Shown in pieces: positions 51,843 through 61,033 of a DNA stretch of 64,000 bases (position 1 is its first letter; each line of letters starts with the position of its first letter). The stretch spans positions 1 to 64,000 of the forward strand of contig JAFEBM010000025.1 of assembly GCA_018242685.1 (NCBI GenBank), read 5' to 3'. The notes beneath the pieces were generated by a model, which saw only the letters and a list, made by a program, of their open reading frames with translations, searched no databases and had not been told where the DNA came from. The DNA comes from Nitrospira sp. (GTDB lineage: Bacteria; Nitrospirota; Nitrospiria; Nitrospirales; Nitrospiraceae). A program made the translations under genes and the position numbers.

Positions 51843-52796
51843 GTGGCACGGCTTTCTGACTTGATCCGAGAGCGGACGGCTCGTTCGCAAAGCGAGGGAG
51901 CGTTGTCTTCGAGGGAAAGATCCTCGTCTCTGAACAGTGATCGCTCCTGGTGTGTCTCGACCAGACAAGAGCTATGGAAGATCGGAGAGTCGGTTCGCTC
52001 AAGTATGAGGCCTCAACTTACACGATGTACCGATCTTGCCGGACAATTGGTGCAGCTCCTCAATCACAGCGATGAACTTGTCAGATGGGCCTTGGATGGC
52101 CAGACCGAGGACTATGTCCTAGACAATGCTCTGCATGTCGCAGTCTTGGGAGCCAAAGTCGGAATGGGGCTGCAGTACTCACAACAGGATTTGGAGCGGC
52201 TGGCGTTGGGAGGTCTGTTGCACGATGTCGGTATGTGGACGCTTCCTCTATCGCTCGTCGAGAAGAGAGAAGCATTATCTGAGGAAGAACGAGATCTCCT
52301 TCGTACTCATCCTGAACGAGGCCGTCGGATTCTCGCGGGCCAAGGGAGCGTTTTTGAATGGGTCTCGACGATCAGTGCACAGGAACATGAACGGTCGGAC
52401 GGCAGCGGATACCCATGTCGCCTCAAGGACAGGCAGATCGCCGAACCAGCGCAGATCATTGGAATGGTCGACACACTCGATGCGACGGTCACGATGAGGC
52501 CCTATCGCAAGCCCATCACACCTCACCAGGGAATCCGTGAACTGCTTCTCCATGCCAAGACGATGTTTTCTCTGCGCGTGTTGAAAGCATTGGGGGATCA
52601 GATCACTCTCTATCCGATTGGAACCAACGTACGTCTCAATACAGGAGAAATAGGAACGGTGATGAGGATCAATTCGCGCTACCCGCTTCGGCCTCTGGTG
52701 GCGATTTCCAAGCTCGGGGAAGCAAGTGAGGTGGACCTGTCGCACATCACGTCCGCGCATATCGTAGAGGTCGTGCCAACCGGGATTGTCTTGTAG
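51843..52796 (+). CDS. HD-GYP domain protein (probable c-di-GMP phosphodiesterase)
   Basis: 317 residues with a GTG start. The first 85 residues are Ser/Arg-rich and not recognised. The HD-GYP domain has the early His in NALHVAVLGAKVG, the HD pair at 127-128 (LLHDVGM) and the GYP region at 186-191 (SDGSGYP), then IIGMVDTLDATVTMRPYR. All core motifs are present, so phosphodiesterase activity is plausible. The C-terminal 70 residues (TNVRLNTGEIGTVMRINSRYPLRPLV shortened) form a small beta domain common in this subfamily. Position before the export genes suggests control of exopolysaccharide by c-di-GMP. Confidence 0.88.
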   Translation: MARLSDLIRERTARSQSEGALSSRERSSSLNSDRSWCVSTRQELWKIGESVRSSMRPQLTRCTDLAGQLVQLLNHSDELVRWALDGQTEDYVLDNALHVAVLGAKVGMGLQYSQQDLERLALGGLLHDVGMWTLPLSLVEKREALSEEERDLLRTHPERGRRILAGQGSVFEWVSTISAQEHERSDGSGYPCRLKDRQIAEPAQIIGMVDTLDATVTMRPYRKPITPHQGIRELLLHAKTMFSLRVLKALGDQITLYPIGTNVRLNTGEIGTVMRINSRYPLRPLVAISKLGEASEVDLSHITSAHIVEVVPTGIVL

Positions 52797-52806
52797 GAGC
52801 GACTGT

Positions 52807-53601
52807 ATGCGGCAACTTCGGAAGGAATCAGTAGCGGTCGGTTTATTGCTGGCCGAAATCGGTGTGCTGCTTCTAGCAGGTTGTCGAAACCCTGGACAAT
52901 CGACCTTGCCTCCTTCTGCCGTAAGTTCCGCTCCGCACTCGCTCCCTCCCTTACCGAAAGGTGATGTCTATGCCGACGAGACAGTCCCGACCGCAGGGAC
53001 CCTCATCGAGACCGGAGACACGTTGGAAGTCGTCATTCGTCGAGGAGCGGGGGAAGAAAAGTACGGCAGTCTGGTGCGCGAGAACGGGTCCGTCTCCGTG
53101 GGATTCATGGAAGTCGACGTCGGAGGCATCACGGTGGCTGAAGCCGAACAGCGCGTGCAGGAGGCGGCCAAGCCTTTCATGCGAGAACCTCGTGCTCAGA
53201 TCGCTCTGAAAAAGAAGTTGCTCAAGGTCAAGCGAGTTTTTGTATTTGGAGACGTCAAGAAACCCGGGATGGTTCCCATGGCGAGGAATATGACGGTGTT
53301 GCAGGCCCTAGCCGCAGTAGATAACTTTCACGAAACTGCGCTCCTGGAAGAGATTCGAGTGGTTCGAGGAGGAGATTTCAGCAAGCCTCATATTCTGACG
53401 GCCGATTTGGCGCGTGTGTTCACGTACGGCGATTTGTCACGAAATATCCGGCTCGAGGAGAACGATGTGATTTTCGTCCCACGTGAGCATCTGGGCGATG
53501 CAAAAGAAGCAGCGCAGAAGATTATGCCGATTCTTCAAGTTGCGATCATGCCGGTTTATCCGGTGTATCTACTCCCGGCCTTAACCGGCTTTAAGCCATA
53601 G
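52807..53601 (+). CDS. Polysaccharide export lipoprotein (Wza-like, SLBB domain)
   Basis: 264 residues from ATG 52807, 7 bases behind AGGAG; upstream frame extension starts with TTG inside the preceding gene. The lipobox is LLLAGCRNP with Cys at about 26. The Poly_export domain reads IETGDTLEVVIRRGAGEEK, VSVGFMEVDVGGITVAEAEQRV. The SLBB part has KRVFVFGDVKKPGMVPM and LEENDVIFVPREHL. It forms the outer-membrane channel for the polymer. The wzc-like gene follows after 27 bases. Confidence 0.92.
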   Translation: MRQLRKESVAVGLLLAEIGVLLLAGCRNPGQSTLPPSAVSSAPHSLPPLPKGDVYADETVPTAGTLIETGDTLEVVIRRGAGEEKYGSLVRENGSVSVGFMEVDVGGITVAEAEQRVQEAAKPFMREPRAQIALKKKLLKVKRVFVFGDVKKPGMVPMARNMTVLQALAAVDNFHETALLEEIRVVRGGDFSKPHILTADLARVFTYGDLSRNIRLEENDVIFVPREHLGDAKEAAQKIMPILQVAIMPVYPVYLLPALTGFKP

Positions 53602-53628
53602 AGCGATGACAGAAGGCGAGGGCCTCGC

Positions 53629-55767
53629 ATGGCACAATATGAACTGAACGTCATCGACTACTGGCTGATCCTCAAAAAACGCAAATACCTGATCCTCCTT
53701 TCCACCGTCATGGTGGTACTGTTCACCTTGTTCTTTTCACAGCTTCTCAAGCCGAACCCAATTTACGAAGCCGCCGCAAGGGTGAAGTTTGAACGCAGCA
53801 CGACCATGGCGCAACAACTCTTGGAATCTCTCTCGTATTCCAACGTGAATGATCTCGGTACTCAGATCGAATTTATCCGGAGCTTTCCGGTTATGGAACG
53901 GGTGGCGCTGGATCTCGGACGAGTCACTCATCATGCATCAGAAGAGGAAAAGCGGTCCGCCGCCTATTTGAACATTGTGTACAACCTCGGCCAAGAAATT
54001 ACGGCACAACGTGAAGGTGATACCAACATTATCCGTATCACAGCCACGTCGGATCAGCCGGAACAGGCGGAACGGATGGCCAATTCCGCAGCGACCGCCT
54101 ACCGGATAGAAAATATCGCCACGCGCAATCGACTGGTCATCGAATCCCGTCGATTCGTAGAAGAACAGCTGGACAATTTGGAAAAGCGTCTCAATGATTC
54201 TGAAGAAGCGCTGCGAACATTTAAGGAAAAAGAAGGTCAGGTGTTCCTCTCGGAGGAAGCCAGAGCGGCGTTGGACACCTTCACCAAACTTGAAGAACAG
54301 TATAACGACGTATTGCGAAAGCGCGCTGAAGGTGAGCGGCAAATCGAGGTCTTGAAACGATCGGACGCCGTGATCGGGAATCAAACCGGGCGGATCTTCA
54401 CCGAAGAGCAAAATGCGCTGCTCACAATCCTGAATCAACGGCTGTTGGATCTGATCCAGGAGCGAGATACCTTGCTGATCAATTACACGCCTGACCATCC
54501 ACAGGTCACCGAGCAGCAAAAGAAAATAGACAATGTCAAGTCTGAGATGGTTCGGGAGCTGCAGTCAAAGGTTGTCACGCTTATTGACCGAGAAGGGGCG
54601 CTTCAAGAACAGCGGGATCACTATCGAAAACGCTATCTCGGGTACCCTCGGGCCGCGATTCACATGAACCGTTTGGAGCGCGAGGTCAAAGTGAATACGG
54701 ATCTCCTCGCGACCTTGAAGGCCAAACACCAGGAATTGTTGATTAAAGGAGCGGAGCGGATTGAGGAAGTGACCCTTATCGCTCCGGCCATGACACCTTC
54801 AAACCCGATCAATGCATCGAACACCACATTGAACCTGATGATCGGATCGTTGATGGGAGTGTTCCTTGGTATCGTGCTCGCGTTCGGTCGTGAATCGTTT
54901 GATACGTCCATAGGGACCATCGAGGGAGTCGAGGAGTTTCTCAAAGTGCCTGTCTTGGGAATCATTCCCCAGTTCGACCACAAAGTGCTCAAAGATATGG
55001 CCCAAGAGGCCCTTCCTCCGAATACCCCTTCCTCTGTGGCGGAGAGTTTATCGAAGTTGATCTGCCTTCTCGATCCAAAATCCGTCTTGGCGGAGAGCCT
55101 TCGCTCGCTGCGGACGAACATTCAATTCGCCAGCATGGACCGCAAGGTCAAATCGATCATTTTTACCAGCGCCGGCCTGGGGGAGGGCAAGAGTACCTGC
55201 GTCATCAATCTGGCGATCACCATGGCTCAAGAGGGCATGAAGGTGTTGTTGGTGGACGCCGACCTCCGCAAGCCGATCGTGCATCAACGGTTGGGTTTGG
55301 ATCGTGAACCGGGATTGGTCGATGCATTGCTCGGAACTACATCATGGAGATCCTACGTCCGTTCGGCCACGGACCTCATGCTGGGAACCGTTGGTGTCGA
55401 TCGAGTTATGAATACGCCAGGACTGGACAACCTTCATATCCTTACGAGCGGGTCTGAAGCCGGCAATCCAAATGAATTCCTGAACATCAACAAGATCAAA
55501 ATGCTGACATCAGAAATGCAAGAAGATTACGACATCGTTTTGATCGATACGCCGCCGATTCTTCCGGTCACTGATGCGGTGGCTTTCAGCTCGCGTGTCG
55601 ATGGGACCATTTTGGTGTACCAGGTCGGGCGGATCGGGCGTAACGCGCTCAAGCGCGCCAAGTTCCTGCTCGACCATGCCCAGGCGAATGTTCTTGGCGT
55701 GGTCCTGACCAATGTGAAATCCGAAGTGACGCCGGAGTACGGACTCTATCGACACGAGCACCGATAG
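53629..55767 (+). CDS. Wzc-like chain-length determinant with tyrosine-kinase domain
   Basis: 712 residues. The first membrane segment is in LILLSTVMVVLFTLFFSQLL and the second before residue 430; between them stand a Wzz domain and a long coiled coil (NLEKRLNDSEEALRTFKEKE). The cytoplasmic kinase has Walker A GLGEGKST at 516-523, Walker A' VLLVDADLRKP and Walker B DIVLIDTPP. The C-terminus is YGLYRHEHR, only two tyrosines instead of the Tyr cluster that autokinases phosphorylate. It couples polymer length to export with the Wza-like lipoprotein. Autophosphorylation may be weak or use other tyrosines. Confidence 0.9.
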   Translation: MAQYELNVIDYWLILKKRKYLILLSTVMVVLFTLFFSQLLKPNPIYEAAARVKFERSTTMAQQLLESLSYSNVNDLGTQIEFIRSFPVMERVALDLGRVTHHASEEEKRSAAYLNIVYNLGQEITAQREGDTNIIRITATSDQPEQAERMANSAATAYRIENIATRNRLVIESRRFVEEQLDNLEKRLNDSEEALRTFKEKEGQVFLSEEARAALDTFTKLEEQYNDVLRKRAEGERQIEVLKRSDAVIGNQTGRIFTEEQNALLTILNQRLLDLIQERDTLLINYTPDHPQVTEQQKKIDNVKSEMVRELQSKVVTLIDREGALQEQRDHYRKRYLGYPRAAIHMNRLEREVKVNTDLLATLKAKHQELLIKGAERIEEVTLIAPAMTPSNPINASNTTLNLMIGSLMGVFLGIVLAFGRESFDTSIGTIEGVEEFLKVPVLGIIPQFDHKVLKDMAQEALPPNTPSSVAESLSKLICLLDPKSVLAESLRSLRTNIQFASMDRKVKSIIFTSAGLGEGKSTCVINLAITMAQEGMKVLLVDADLRKPIVHQRLGLDREPGLVDALLGTTSWRSYVRSATDLMLGTVGVDRVMNTPGLDNLHILTSGSEAGNPNEFLNINKIKMLTSEMQEDYDIVLIDTPPILPVTDAVAFSSRVDGTILVYQVGRIGRNALKRAKFLLDHAQANVLGVVLTNVKSEVTPEYGLYRHEHR

Positions 55768-55790
55768 CACGACGGAGGAGCCTCCGCGTC

Positions 55791-57173
55791 ATGCAACAAA
55801 CAGCCATCAGCCCTCAAGATAGCCTGGTCATCGCCGCACTAGCCGCCGCCATTGCATTAGGTCTCACACTCACGACCCCCACAGTGGGTATACAAGCGGT
55901 CGTAGGGTTTTTGATCGTTGTGACGGCCGTCACCTCCGTACCTGTTGCGCTCTACCTGCTGATTGCGTCCATGCTGTTGTCTCCTGAGGTTGCGATCGGG
56001 CGGATCGAGGGACGTGGTGTCGGTGGGCGAGAGTTGTCATTTCGGATGGACGACATTTTGTTAGTCGTCATCGGAGTCAGTTGGCTGGTCAAGAATATCG
56101 TCTACCGTGAACTGGCGTTATTTCGTGAGACGCCACTGAACCGACCCATCGCTGTGTACATGGCGATCTGTGTCATTTCAACCTTAGGCGGTGTCCTAAA
56201 CGGACATGTCCGACCACTGACCGGCTTTTTCTTTGTGCTGAAGTACTTCGAATATTTTTTCGTATTTTTTATGGTCGTCAACCATGTGCGGTCTCAGCAG
56301 CAGGTGGTCGGGCTTGTGCTGGCCCTGCTGACCGTCGGCCTTATCGTCAGCTTGTATGCGATTTCGCAAATACCGAGCGGCCAGCGTGCCTCAGCCCCGT
56401 TTGAGGGTGAAATCGGAGAGCCGAACACGTTGGGCGGCTACCTGGTATTCCTTCTGGCGATCATGACCGGACTCCTGTTGCATGTTCAGTTCGGACCGAT
56501 TCGCATCGCATTGTTGGTGCTTGCTGGTTTTGCCGTGTTGGCCTTGATGGCTACCTTGTCACGTTCTTCTTATCTAGCCGGTGCTGTCCTGCTGATGACG
56601 GTAGGGTTGACCCAGTGGAGACGCCCGCGGGTGCTGACACTGTTGCTGGTCGTCATTGCATTGGTTCCATTGCTGGCGCCTGCCAATGTGAAACAGCGGG
56701 TCAACGAAACATTTTTTGGCCGTCAATATGGCGGAGAGATCAAAGTGGGTAACGTGGGACTGGATCTCTCGACAACGGAGCGCCTGAAGTCATGGACCTA
56801 TGTTCTCAAGGACTGGGTTCATGATCCGATTTTTGGGCGAGGAATTACCGGGTATGCATGGGCCGACGCGCAATACGTCAAAATCATCGGAGAGACCGGC
56901 CTCGCTGGGCTCGTCGCGTTCGGGTTCATTATCTACCGTCTTTGGCGTTGTGCCCGCGAGTCGTTCTTGTCTGAAACCGATCCCTTTGCCAAAGGGTTGG
57001 CCCACGGGTTTCTTTTGGCTCTCGTCGCCATGCTTGCGCATGGGATCGGAGCCAATACATTCATCATCATCCGCATTATGGAGCCGTTTTGGCTGTGCGC
57101 CGGGTTGGTCATGCTCTTGCCGATCCTGGCTGCTCAGGTCGAGCCACCGATCAAGCCACAGGAGGTTATGTGA
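55791..57173 (+). CDS. O-antigen ligase/polymerase-like membrane protein (Wzy_C)
   Basis: 460 residues with about twelve membrane segments. The long periplasmic loop contains RLKSWTYVLKDWVHDPIFGR and GYAWADAQYVKIIGETGLAG, which is the Wzy_C pattern (R-x3-W, G-x-G, N/D and E-x-G). Proteins of this kind link repeat units to a growing chain or to an acceptor; in an export cluster a polymerase role is most likely. The stop codon overlaps the GTG of the next gene. Confidence 0.85.
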   Translation: MQQTAISPQDSLVIAALAAAIALGLTLTTPTVGIQAVVGFLIVVTAVTSVPVALYLLIASMLLSPEVAIGRIEGRGVGGRELSFRMDDILLVVIGVSWLVKNIVYRELALFRETPLNRPIAVYMAICVISTLGGVLNGHVRPLTGFFFVLKYFEYFFVFFMVVNHVRSQQQVVGLVLALLTVGLIVSLYAISQIPSGQRASAPFEGEIGEPNTLGGYLVFLLAIMTGLLLHVQFGPIRIALLVLAGFAVLALMATLSRSSYLAGAVLLMTVGLTQWRRPRVLTLLLVVIALVPLLAPANVKQRVNETFFGRQYGGEIKVGNVGLDLSTTERLKSWTYVLKDWVHDPIFGRGITGYAWADAQYVKIIGETGLAGLVAFGFIIYRLWRCARESFLSETDPFAKGLAHGFLLALVAMLAHGIGANTFIIIRIMEPFWLCAGLVMLLPILAAQVEPPIKPQEVM

Positions 57174-58357
57174 CGTGGTTTTTCTTTTGTTATTGGTATG
57201 AGCCGGATGCCCCGCATGATCCGGTCGGATTGGTGCGTATCTGGACGTTGGCCGATGCCTTAAGCAACGTCGGAGACAGAGTGACCGTCTTTCCCCCGCG
57301 GTATCGATCGGCATTGGCTCAACGAATCTGTACGGTTATTCCGATTCGACTTATTCATCTGCCGCTCATCCGTCCGTTGTCCTATGCGTTGTTGTCGTTC
57401 GTGCGCGGCCTGATGCAAGCGCTCGTGACAAGGCCGGATATCGTGTACTACCGATGGATGGACAGTACGCATGCGCTGATTTTAGCCAAATTACTTCGTG
57501 TGCCATGCGTCTGCGAGGTCAACGGCGAACCGGTTCCTCAATGGCCTGGGAACCAGAGAATATTTGTACGTCGGTTCAAGCATCTGTTGACTCGACTGGC
57601 ATTAAAACGCTGCGATCGCATTGTTGTTCTGACAGAGGGACTGCGGACGTTACTTCGGGAACGGTATGAGGTCTCGTTTGATCGGATCATCGTCCTTCCG
57701 AGTGGAACCGATGTGCAACGGTTCGTCGCACGTGATGCGGTAGCCTGTCGCCTGGAACTGGGGCTGTTGCCGAATCGTCCGTACGTTGGTTTCGTGGGGA
57801 GCTTCTATCGATACCAAGGGTTGGCTTGTCTGCTCGATGCGATGATGTTGGTCAAGCGGGTCTGTCCATCGGCTGAACTTCTACTTGTAGGGGACGGAGA
57901 AGCGATTGAAGAACTGAAGCAGCAGGCCAAGGGAATGGGATTCGACGACAGTGTTACGTGGGTTGGTCGAGTCTCTTACTGGGAAGTGCCGACTTGGATC
58001 GGTGCAATGAGCGTGTGTGTTGCACCGTTTCGCGGGGATCGAGGAGAAACTTCGCCGGTGAAACTCTTCGACTATTTGGCCTGTCATCGTCCTGTCGTCG
58101 CAAGCGCGATCCCGAGCGTCGTCTCGACATTTACCGCTGACAGTGGTGTACAGCTTGTCCGCCCGGACGATCCCCGTCCACTGGCTGATGTGATCCTTGC
58201 CCTGTTGAACGATCCAAGCCGGTGTGCGGTATTGGGTAGGAAGGGGCGCCAATTTGTTGAAGAGAGATTTTCCTGGACGGCTATCGTAGAGCGACTTCGC
58301 CAATGGGTCGGCAAAGACTCGGGAGTCATCCGACATGCGCATTCTCATGTATTGTGA
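57170..58357 (+). CDS. Glycosyltransferase family 4 (first)
   Basis: 395 residues from GTG 57170, which overlaps the preceding stop (GTGA) and has AGGAGG 4 bases upstream. WFFFCYWYEPDAPHDPVGLV is the N-terminal strand and loop. In the second domain YVGFVGSFYRYQGLACLLDA and LLLVGDGEAIEELKQQAKG hold the donor site, and FRGDRGETSPVKLFDYLAC is the E-x7-E region. It adds a sugar to the repeat unit; donor unknown. The end overlaps the next GT4 gene by 23 bases. Confidence 0.88.
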   Translation: MTWFFFCYWYEPDAPHDPVGLVRIWTLADALSNVGDRVTVFPPRYRSALAQRICTVIPIRLIHLPLIRPLSYALLSFVRGLMQALVTRPDIVYYRWMDSTHALILAKLLRVPCVCEVNGEPVPQWPGNQRIFVRRFKHLLTRLALKRCDRIVVLTEGLRTLLRERYEVSFDRIIVLPSGTDVQRFVARDAVACRLELGLLPNRPYVGFVGSFYRYQGLACLLDAMMLVKRVCPSAELLLVGDGEAIEELKQQAKGMGFDDSVTWVGRVSYWEVPTWIGAMSVCVAPFRGDRGETSPVKLFDYLACHRPVVASAIPSVVSTFTADSGVQLVRPDDPRPLADVILALLNDPSRCAVLGRKGRQFVEERFSWTAIVERLRQWVGKDSGVIRHAHSHVL

Positions 58358-59522
58358 TGAAGACATCGGGGTGGCGGCCGGTGGCTCGCGACAAGTGCTG
58401 GAGTTTGCCAAGGCACTCACATTGCGCGGTCATGAAGTCACCTTAGTGGCGCCGCAGTCAGCACGAGAGGGAATCGCCCTCGCAGCGTCGGCTCATGTGC
58501 ACGTTGTGTTCGTTCCGGTGATGCGATGGGGAGGATTGCGCCCTTTGTCATTTCTCTGGGGTTCGATGCGGATGTTGAAACAAATCTTGCGCCACCGGTG
58601 CCCGGATGTCTTGCTGTGGTTTGATTCACCGGGGCAGATGGCCCCGCTCTGGGCACTCAGAAACAGCATCTGTCCGGTCGTGTATTTTGTGAACGGTCTT
58701 CCCCTTGAAGAAGTCCAGGGTCCGTGGCGCCGCCCGCCTCTTCGTGAATGGTTGACCCATGGCCTCCGACTCGCATCGAGAAAAGCACATGCGTTGGTGA
58801 GTGTGTGTCCTGAAGTGTTGGTTGGTCTACGAAACCTCGAACCAGTGGATGCGACCCGATGCTCGGTCATCAGAAACGGGGTTGATCCGGATCACTTCTT
58901 TCCACAGTCTCAAGAAAAAATTAGAGCCGAACTCGGCCTCACCGCTCAAGGCCCCTACATCGCGTTTGTCGGTGGATTCTTCCCGTGGCATGGTCTCGAC
59001 ACACTCGTTGACGCCGTCGCCGTCGTCGCGAAGTCGTTTCCAACGATTCAATGTCTCCTGGTCGGAGATGGACAGACCAAAAGGGCTCTCGAAGAACAGG
59101 TTCAACAGTTACAGCTCTCGACTCACGTTCTATTCACCGGGCGTGTCGACTTTGACACGGTCCCAAAATGGATCGCGGCTTCAGATGTCTGTGTCGTGCT
59201 GCATCGGCAGACTCGTTCCTATCCAGGAGATTCAATGAAACTGTGGGAATACTTGGCTTGCGGGCGTCCTGTTGTTGCGACAGCTGGTCCTGGATATGGG
59301 GAAACGGTGGAAAAGTTGCGCTGTGGTTTGTCGGCCAAAGCGGATGATCCCACCGATCTTGCCCGTCAACTTCTGTGCCTTTTCGTCGACCAGGATCTTC
59401 GCCGCAGTATGGGTGAACGGGGGCGGATGGCCGTAGTCCGATCTCATACGTGGGCGGCGCGTGCTGAGCAACTCGATCAGCTTTGTGGTCACGCGATTGC
59501 GGAAATGAAATCGGCGGCTTAA
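58335..59522 (+). CDS. Glycosyltransferase family 4 (second)
   Basis: 395 residues. RILMYCDEDIGVAAGGSRQV opens the acceptor domain with the GG loop; YIAFVGGFFPWHGLDTLVDA and CLLVGDGQTKRALEEQVQQL form the donor domain; SYPGDSMKLWEYLACGRPVV is the E-x7-E region, with the first Glu position occupied by Asp or Ser. It is related in layout to its neighbour but well diverged. It overlaps the preceding gene by 23 bases, pointing to translational coupling. Confidence 0.88.
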   Translation: MRILMYCDEDIGVAAGGSRQVLEFAKALTLRGHEVTLVAPQSAREGIALAASAHVHVVFVPVMRWGGLRPLSFLWGSMRMLKQILRHRCPDVLLWFDSPGQMAPLWALRNSICPVVYFVNGLPLEEVQGPWRRPPLREWLTHGLRLASRKAHALVSVCPEVLVGLRNLEPVDATRCSVIRNGVDPDHFFPQSQEKIRAELGLTAQGPYIAFVGGFFPWHGLDTLVDAVAVVAKSFPTIQCLLVGDGQTKRALEEQVQQLQLSTHVLFTGRVDFDTVPKWIAASDVCVVLHRQTRSYPGDSMKLWEYLACGRPVVATAGPGYGETVEKLRCGLSAKADDPTDLARQLLCLFVDQDLRRSMGERGRMAVVRSHTWAARAEQLDQLCGHAIAEMKSAA

Positions 59523-59545
59523 ACAAATTACGATGCCAAAAGGCC

Positions 59546-61033
59546 ATGACTGACTTGTCGTCGATGAATATCCAGGACGCTGAATCGAGTCCGTTGCGTT
59601 TACGCCAGAGGATTCTCCGGGCCGGTTGGTGGACCGGAGGAGGATTCCTGCTCGATAAAGTGATCGCGGCCGTTCAATTGGCGGTATTGGTACGAATTCT
59701 GACTCCGGCCGATTTCGGTGTGATGGCGGCCTCTGCCGCCGTATTGCTGGCGATGCTCACGATCAGTGAGCTGGGATTGGACTCGGCACTCATTGCCAAG
59801 GAGATCGTCAGCGAAGACGACCTCGTAGCGGCCTGGACATTGTCCGTTGCCAGAGGCCTTTTGATGGCAACCGGAATCTGGATCATGGCAGGCGTGATCG
59901 GTGAGGCCATGCGTATGTCGGCGCTGGAGTCTCTATTGCAAGTCCACGCATGGGCCTTGATCATCCAGGGGCTCCACAGCCCGGCGTTGGCGCTCATGAT
60001 GAAGAAGCTGGACTTGCGCCGAAGAGTCATGCTCGATGTCGTCCGGCGCATCGTTGAGGCCGTCGTGACTGTTACCGTCGCCATTCTCTATCGGACCGTG
60101 TGGGCGTTGGTGGTCGGACAGCTGGTCGGCTTGGCGGTTGGGAGTCTGCTTTCTTTTCGAATTGCTCCATTTACTCCGGGCCGACCCCTTAAGCTTTCGG
60201 CGTTCTCCTATTTTGTCCGGTATGGCAGACATTTGAACCGGATCACCCTCTGCGCCTTCGGCGTCATGACCGGGGGAGAGTTGGTGATCGGCCGTCTGCT
60301 GGGGCCGGAGGCGTTGGGATTGTATCAGGTGGCGCTGGCCATTCCGCTCCTGATCGGTGCCCGTGCCACAGCACTCATGCAGCAAATCAGTGTACCGACC
60401 TATGCCTCATTGCAACGGGATCAACATGGCCTGGTTCGTGTCTTTGATCTGCAGATGGGGCTTGTCGGCATCGTCTATATTCCCCTTGCCGTCACCATAG
60501 GTTCTTTGGCGCCCAGCATGGTCCCGATTGTATTTGGTCTGCAATGGACCGGCATCAGCGACTCTCTGCAAGTCTTTTGCATTTATTCTGTCTGCGCCGG
60601 TTACGCGAGTGTCATGGCTTCCTTGCACTATGGTTTGGGACGGCCGGATCTTCAAGTGAAAAGTTGGGTCGCGCAATGTGCTCTGTACGTGACGATGATT
60701 GTTCCGATGACCTCCTCACTCGGAGTATTCGGCGCCGCTGTCTCGCTGACGGCAAGCTATATGTTCGGCACTACATTGCAAGTGATAGAAACACGGCGGC
60801 TGCTTGGCGCTTCGACCGACGATACGTTTGTGTCGCTTGCCCGAACCGGACTCCTTGGCCTGGTGGCCGGCGCATTGCTGTGGACCGGATCCGGTCAGAC
60901 TCGTATCGCCATTCCGTGGACCGCGGAAATCCTAGCCATGGCGACGGCCGGGGTATTCGGTTGGTATCTCTGGCGGGTCGAGCGGCCTCGACTCAAGACA
61001 CTATGGAACTATCAATCGCAGGTAGGGGTGTAA
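59546..61033 (+). CDS. Wzx-like polysaccharide flippase (MOP superfamily)
   Basis: About 495 residues from ATG 59546 (AAAAGG upstream); in-frame starts at 59483 and 59564 also exist. There are 12-14 membrane segments. The start RQRILRAGWWTGGGFLLDKV followed by VLVRILTPADFGVMA is typical of the PST/Wzx group, as is GPEALGLYQVALAIPLL in the middle. It flips lipid-linked repeat units across the inner membrane. Its stop overlaps the ATG of the GT2 gene by one base (TAATG). Confidence 0.88.
   Translation: MTDLSSMNIQDAESSPLRLRQRILRAGWWTGGGFLLDKVIAAVQLAVLVRILTPADFGVMAASAAVLLAMLTISELGLDSALIAKEIVSEDDLVAAWTLSVARGLLMATGIWIMAGVIGEAMRMSALESLLQVHAWALIIQGLHSPALALMMKKLDLRRRVMLDVVRRIVEAVVTVTVAILYRTVWALVVGQLVGLAVGSLLSFRIAPFTPGRPLKLSAFSYFVRYGRHLNRITLCAFGVMTGGELVIGRLLGPEALGLYQVALAIPLLIGARATALMQQISVPTYASLQRDQHGLVRVFDLQMGLVGIVYIPLAVTIGSLAPSMVPIVFGLQWTGISDSLQVFCIYSVCAGYASVMASLHYGLGRPDLQVKSWVAQCALYVTMIVPMTSSLGVFGAAVSLTASYMFGTTLQVIETRRLLGASTDDTFVSLARTGLLGLVAGALLWTGSGQTRIAIPWTAEILAMATAGVFGWYLWRVERPRLKTLWNYQSQVGV

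Noticed and set aside
60544-61032. Long N-terminal extension of the GT2 gene
   Set aside because: It runs inside the flippase gene in another frame. The GT2 fold starts right after ATG 61033, which touches the flippase stop codon.
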